This document shows positions 43,623 through 46,691 of a stretch of DNA of 46,691 nt, piece by piece. Position 1 is the first letter of the stretch, and the number at the start of each line of letters is the position of its first letter. Origin of the DNA: Bacillota bacterium (lineage in GTDB: Bacteria > Bacillota > Negativicutes > Sporomusales > CTSoil-080); contig JAGGAE010000001.1 in the NCBI GenBank assembly GCA_017889725.1, forward strand, positions 1 through 46,691, in the 5' to 3' direction. The notes beneath the pieces are model-generated. The model ran no database searches. It saw only the letters and a program-made list of their open reading frames with translations, and was not told the origin of the DNA. A program made the translations under genes and the position numbers.

Positions 43623-44282
43623 GTGGTTACGAGGCAAAGTTATGACCAGGAGCTGGAGAATTTACGCCGGGATCTTATTGGCATGGGTGAAATGGTTAAC
43701 AGCGCTATTCAGAATGCCGTTGACGCGCTAAAAAAGCAGGATAAACAATTAGCCCAAGCGGTTATGCAGGGCGACGATGTGATTGATAAAATGGAAGTGG
43801 ATATCGAAGATAAATGTATGCTGCTAATAGCCCGGCAGCAGCCGTTGGCCCGTGATCTAAGAATTATCGGCACTGGTCTTAAGATTACGACCGACTTAGA
43901 AAGAATGGGCGATCATGCCTATGATATTGCCAAATGCACATTTAAAATGGAGGGCCAGCCGCTCCTTAAGCCATTGGTAGATATACCGCGCATGGCGGCT
44001 ATGGGGCAGGATATGCTAAAACAGGCACTGGCCGCCTATGTTTCGCTGGATACTACGCTGGCGGAGAAAATATGTCAGGCGGATGACGAAGTCGATAACC
44101 TGTACCACCAGGTCTTCCGGGAACTTTTGACTTTTATGATGGAAGATCCGCATACCATTACGCAAGCCACACAGCTAATTTTTGTGGCCCGTTATCTTGA
44201 ACGGATTGCCGATCATGCGACTAATATTGCTGAGTGGACTATCTACTTAGTTACCGGTGAGCGGCGGAGAAAAAGCCAATAA
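43623..44282 (+). CDS. phoU: PhoU phosphate-uptake regulator
   Basis: A 219-residue all-helical protein starting at GTG with AAAGGAGG upstream. It has two PhoU three-helix repeats: RRDLIGMGEMVNSAIQNAVDAL ... VEVDIEDKCMLLIARQQPLARDLR-like region and a second with RYLERIADHATNIAEWTIYLVTG. PhoU links the Pst transporter to the PhoR kinase and prevents phosphate overload. It forms an operon with pstB and ends at a 21-bp terminator shared with the convergent phoR. Confidence 0.94.
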   Translation: MVTRQSYDQELENLRRDLIGMGEMVNSAIQNAVDALKKQDKQLAQAVMQGDDVIDKMEVDIEDKCMLLIARQQPLARDLRIIGTGLKITTDLERMGDHAYDIAKCTFKMEGQPLLKPLVDIPRMAAMGQDMLKQALAAYVSLDTTLAEKICQADDEVDNLYHQVFRELLTFMMEDPHTITQATQLIFVARYLERIADHATNIAEWTIYLVTGERRRKSQ

Positions 44283-44330
44283 AAAAGGAGAGTGCGCACA
44301 GCGTCTTGACTGTGCGCACTCTCCTTTTTT
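44281..44330. terminator. Bidirectional 21-bp terminator between phoU and phoR
   Basis: A perfect 21-bp inverted repeat (44281-44301 with 44310-44330, loop 8 nt) with A6 at the left and T6 at the right edge. It overlaps both stop codons and serves both convergent genes. Confidence 0.95.
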
Positions 44331-46122
44331 ATATTTTCGTGCCCGGGGTCAAGGGAAGGCGGACGATAAAGGTAGTACTTACACCGACTTCGCTTTTGGC
44401 TTCGATGGAGCCGTTGAACATTTCGACAATATATTTAACAATCGCCAGGCCTAGTCCTGTACCGCCGGTACTTCTAGTGCGGGAGCGTTCCACGCGGTAA
44501 AAACGGTCAAAAATGCGGGGAAGGTCGGAAGCCGGAATGCCCATGCCTGAGTTAGTAATGGTAAAAACAGCATCTTTGTCTTTCTGGCTCCAGGAAAGTC
44601 GAATGGTGCCGCTTTGTGGCGTATATTTGACGGCATTATCGAGGAGATTGATAAACACTTGCTTCAGCCAATCGGCATTCGCCAGAACGGAAAGCGGCGA
44701 CGGGGGGGCCTCTACGGTAAGGGTAAGCTCTTTTTGCCGCCATTGCAAGGCTAGATCATTGATTGCCTGAGAAACCAAGGGGTCAAGGCTGAGAACTTCT
44801 GTTTTAACGTTTATACGGTAATTCTGGGCGTCCAGCTTGGCGATTTGCAGGAGGTCCTTTACCAGCCGGTTCATACGATGAGCTTCCGCCTGAATAATCC
44901 GGACGAATTTAGTACTTAATTCCTGATCTTCTATTGCCCCATCCAGCAGGGTTTCAGCGAAGCCGAGAATGCCTGTCAGTGGGGTGGCTAGTTCATGGGA
45001 AGCATTGGCAATAAAGTCGGCTTGGTGTTCCTGGATTTCTTTTAAGGCGGTTATGTCGTGAAATACGGCTAGTACGGCACTTACTTGACAATCACTGCTG
45101 ATAATAGGGGATAGTGAGACAAGAAAAGCGTGACGGTTTCCGTTATTTTCGAATTTTAGGTCGATGGAACGCTTTTCCTTTGTTTCTACGGCTTGCTGGA
45201 AGGCTGTATTAAATAACCCATTGCCAATAATTTGAACATTATGCAGTCTGAGCATGTCCGGCGTTATGGAAAAGGTGTCTTTCGCCGCCTGGTTATAGTC
45301 TAGCATATGCCCATAGCGGTCTAAGAGCAAAATGGAGCTGTTGGTATTTTGCAGAATGAGTTCTAACTTACGTTTTTCCTCGGTAATTTCATTAATTTTT
45401 TCCTCCAGATTTGCGGTTAAATTGTTAAGCGTCCGGGCTAGGACGTCAAGTTCATCGCCGGTATGCAAATGAACGCGGGTGGATAAGTTTCCTTCGGAAA
45501 TTTCCTGGGCGGTGACAGTGATGCTTTCCAGCGGTGCGGTATACCGTTTGGCGATATGATTACTGATAAAAATGGCCAATAAGGAAGCAACTAAAAAGGA
45601 GATGATCAGCGCGGAACGAATTTCGGCAAAGCCTTGGTTGACATGCGTTAGTGTAGTGGCTAGACGCAGTACGCCAATCGTTGCGGAATTATGGCGAATA
45701 GGGGTAGCAACATACAGCAAGTTTTCGCCAAGGGTAGTGCTAAACCGGATGGACGTACCCTGCCCTTTCTCTACGGCATCTATTAGTTCAGGCCGGGTAC
45801 TGTGATTTTCCATTAGGCCCGGGTTTTCCCAGGAATCGGCGATTACAGTCCCGTCTAAAGCAATGACACTAATGCGAATATCCGTATTTGCAGAAATGGT
45901 TTTGATAGTATTGTCGAGCGCGGCTTTGGTATTTGGCTGGTCATATTGACCTGCCAGAAGTTTTTCTGTAATTTCAGACTGTATTAAAAGCTGGGAGGTT
46001 AAGCTGGTAAGCGTGTGCTGGTAGAAAAAGTGTAAAATATAAGCGCCTAATAAAAGCAGGGTAATCAGGATTAAGCTCAGATACGAAAACATCAGACGGT
46101 TACGTATTCCCCATTTAAACAT
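44329..46122 (-). CDS. phoR: PhoR-type sensor histidine kinase
   Basis: A 597-residue membrane kinase. ATG at 46122 follows AGGAGG; the longer frame to 46188 has no ribosome binding site. Two transmembrane segments (about 10-32 and 170-188) flank an extracytoplasmic sensor; HAMP (about 189-243), PAS (about 248-363), HisKA with H376 in NASHELATPLTG, and HATPase_c with DRFYRVERSRTRSTGGTGLGLAIVK follow. The usual HELRTP motif reads HELATP. It should phosphorylate the PhoB/PhoP-type regulator at 39803 under low phosphate. It converges with pstB-phoU and is divergent from the glycolipid glycosyltransferase gene. Confidence 0.88.
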   Translation of the reverse strand: MFKWGIRNRLMFSYLSLILITLLLLGAYILHFFYQHTLTSLTSQLLIQSEITEKLLAGQYDQPNTKAALDNTIKTISANTDIRISVIALDGTVIADSWENPGLMENHSTRPELIDAVEKGQGTSIRFSTTLGENLLYVATPIRHNSATIGVLRLATTLTHVNQGFAEIRSALIISFLVASLLAIFISNHIAKRYTAPLESITVTAQEISEGNLSTRVHLHTGDELDVLARTLNNLTANLEEKINEITEEKRKLELILQNTNSSILLLDRYGHMLDYNQAAKDTFSITPDMLRLHNVQIIGNGLFNTAFQQAVETKEKRSIDLKFENNGNRHAFLVSLSPIISSDCQVSAVLAVFHDITALKEIQEHQADFIANASHELATPLTGILGFAETLLDGAIEDQELSTKFVRIIQAEAHRMNRLVKDLLQIAKLDAQNYRINVKTEVLSLDPLVSQAINDLALQWRQKELTLTVEAPPSPLSVLANADWLKQVFINLLDNAVKYTPQSGTIRLSWSQKDKDAVFTITNSGMGIPASDLPRIFDRFYRVERSRTRSTGGTGLGLAIVKYIVEMFNGSIEAKSEVGVSTTFIVRLPLTPGTKI

Positions 46123-46220
46123 TATAATTTCCTCCTGGTAATAGGTGTAGCACAAGGCGGATAAAATATATATATTCATCATAATCAAATTCTGGAGATA
46201 ATTCTATATTTAAGTTAAAT

Positions 46221-46258
46221 TTAACGCTGTATTAACCTTGGTTAACCGATTCGTAACA
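46221..46258 (+). promoter_or_regulatory. PhoP-box-like repeats before the glycolipid glycosyltransferase
   Basis: TTAACG (46221), TTAACC (46232), TTAACC (46242) and GTAACA (46253) recur at spacings of 11, 10 and 11 bp. GATAAT at 46282-46287 is a -10 candidate 23 bp after the last repeat, matching the geometry at pstB. The site lies in the divergent region with phoR and could serve it too. Confidence 0.6.
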
Positions 46259-46316
46259 GGTAAGGCTTGGCAATATGGTAGGATAATACTGAGATAAACA
46301 AATATGAGGTGAGCAT

Positions 46317-46691
46317 ATGTCTGCCGAAGGACTTCATGTTTTGCTGGTGTCAGCTTCCGTTGGTTCTGGTCATGACCAGGCTGCGAAAGCTGTCGCGGCG
46401 GGAATTGAACGGTGGTGCCCTGCGGCCCGGGTGGAAATAGTAGATTTTATGGGGCTGGAAAATTCCTATGTTAACACCGTGCTTAAAGAAGCGTACTTAA
46501 AGGTAATTGATGTTTCGCCGAATTTGTATGACTTAGTATATCGCTGGACTCAGATGCCCAGGCGGTACATACCGGTGCAGAGTCTGGTGGCAAGGGCTAT
46601 GAAACGGGCCATGTTGCGGCTCTACCGACAGTATTCTCCGGATTTGGTCATTTGTACGCATCCGTTTCCTCTTAGTGCGGCGGCATATCTA
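46317..46691 (+). CDS. MGDG synthase / UgtP-like glycolipid glycosyltransferase (N-terminal part, cut by window edge)
   Basis: The first 125 residues are present and the frame is open to the window end. GAGGTGAG precedes the ATG. The start HVLLVSASVGSGHDQAAKAVAAG, then VDFMGLENSYVN and the LYDLVYRWTQ stretch, match the MGDG-synthase N-terminal domain (PF06925) of diacylglycerol glycosyltransferases such as Bacillus UgtP, which transfer sugar from UDP-sugar to diacylglycerol at the membrane. The donor domain is outside the window, so the sugar is unknown. TTAACA-type repeats upstream suggest induction by phosphate limitation. Confidence 0.85.
   Translation, partial: MSAEGLHVLLVSASVGSGHDQAAKAVAAGIERWCPAARVEIVDFMGLENSYVNTVLKEAYLKVIDVSPNLYDLVYRWTQMPRRYIPVQSLVARAMKRAMLRLYRQYSPDLVICTHPFPLSAAAYL

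Overview
The window looks like the chromosome of an endospore-forming Firmicute, most probably a Negativicutes member of the Sporomusa/Pelosinus type. The evidence is a set of sporulation genes (spoIID, spo0F, fin, spoVT, spoVB), two gene neighbourhoods also known from Bacillus (DUF1934-argS-rpoE-pyrG-spo0F-fsa-glpX and fin-mfd-spoVT-spoVB-mazG), a fused single-chain PurL, and a folD-fchA pair common in acetogens. The genus is an inference. I saw no rRNA, tRNA, CRISPR array, intact insertion sequence or prophage.

Layout. (1) 1-6.84 kb is an accessory surface-glycosylation island: the 3' end of a GT17 glycosyltransferase, an unassigned 237-residue protein, two large paralogous GT2-TPR glycosyltransferases, and between them a 95-residue Ser/Thr-rich protein and a DNRLRE-domain protein. 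Neither small protein has a signal peptide, and three transcription units carry similar sigma-K-like promoter sequences, so a spore-surface role is possible. (2) 6.88-18.5 kb is mixed metabolism and signalling: folD-fchA (leftward), a FliB-like cysteine-cluster protein, two HD-GYP-type proteins, a VOC protein, a PHP phosphatase-MalY aminotransferase pair, purL, and a probably frameshifted cytochrome b561 fragment. (3) 18.5-31.2 kb holds spoIID, DUF1934-argS, rpoE, pyrG, an sppA-Yip1-lipoprotein operon, spo0F, a Cys-rich unknown, fsa and glpX. (4) 31.3-39.8 kb holds a PrsW-like membrane protein translationally coupled to fin, then mfd, spoVT, spoVB, the methylase-MazG fusion and hup. (5) 39.8-46.7 kb is a phosphate-response region: a PhoB/PhoP-type regulator, an esterase-TetR pair that interrupts it, pstB-phoU, phoR (leftward) and the start of an MGDG-synthase/UgtP-like glycolipid glycosyltransferase.

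How the genes work together. PhoB/PhoP, PhoR and PhoU would form the phosphate sensing circuit. TTAACA-type repeats with an 11-bp period precede pstB and also the glycolipid glycosyltransferase, which suggests that phosphate starvation controls both phosphate uptake and replacement of phospholipid by glycolipid. The fin and spoVT units carry nearly identical forespore-type promoter sequences (GNATA-N18-TATACTA). Many starts were moved downstream of the longest reading frame because a good Shine-Dalgarno sequence sits inside the longer frame.

The strongest leads are the glycosyltransferase island with its candidate acceptor protein, the Pho-box-like repeats at the glycolipid synthase, the PrsW-like/fin coupling, and two places (near 4558 and 18401) where a neighbouring frame continues more naturally, suggesting single-base indels. 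All assignments come from reading motifs by eye; no database search was run.
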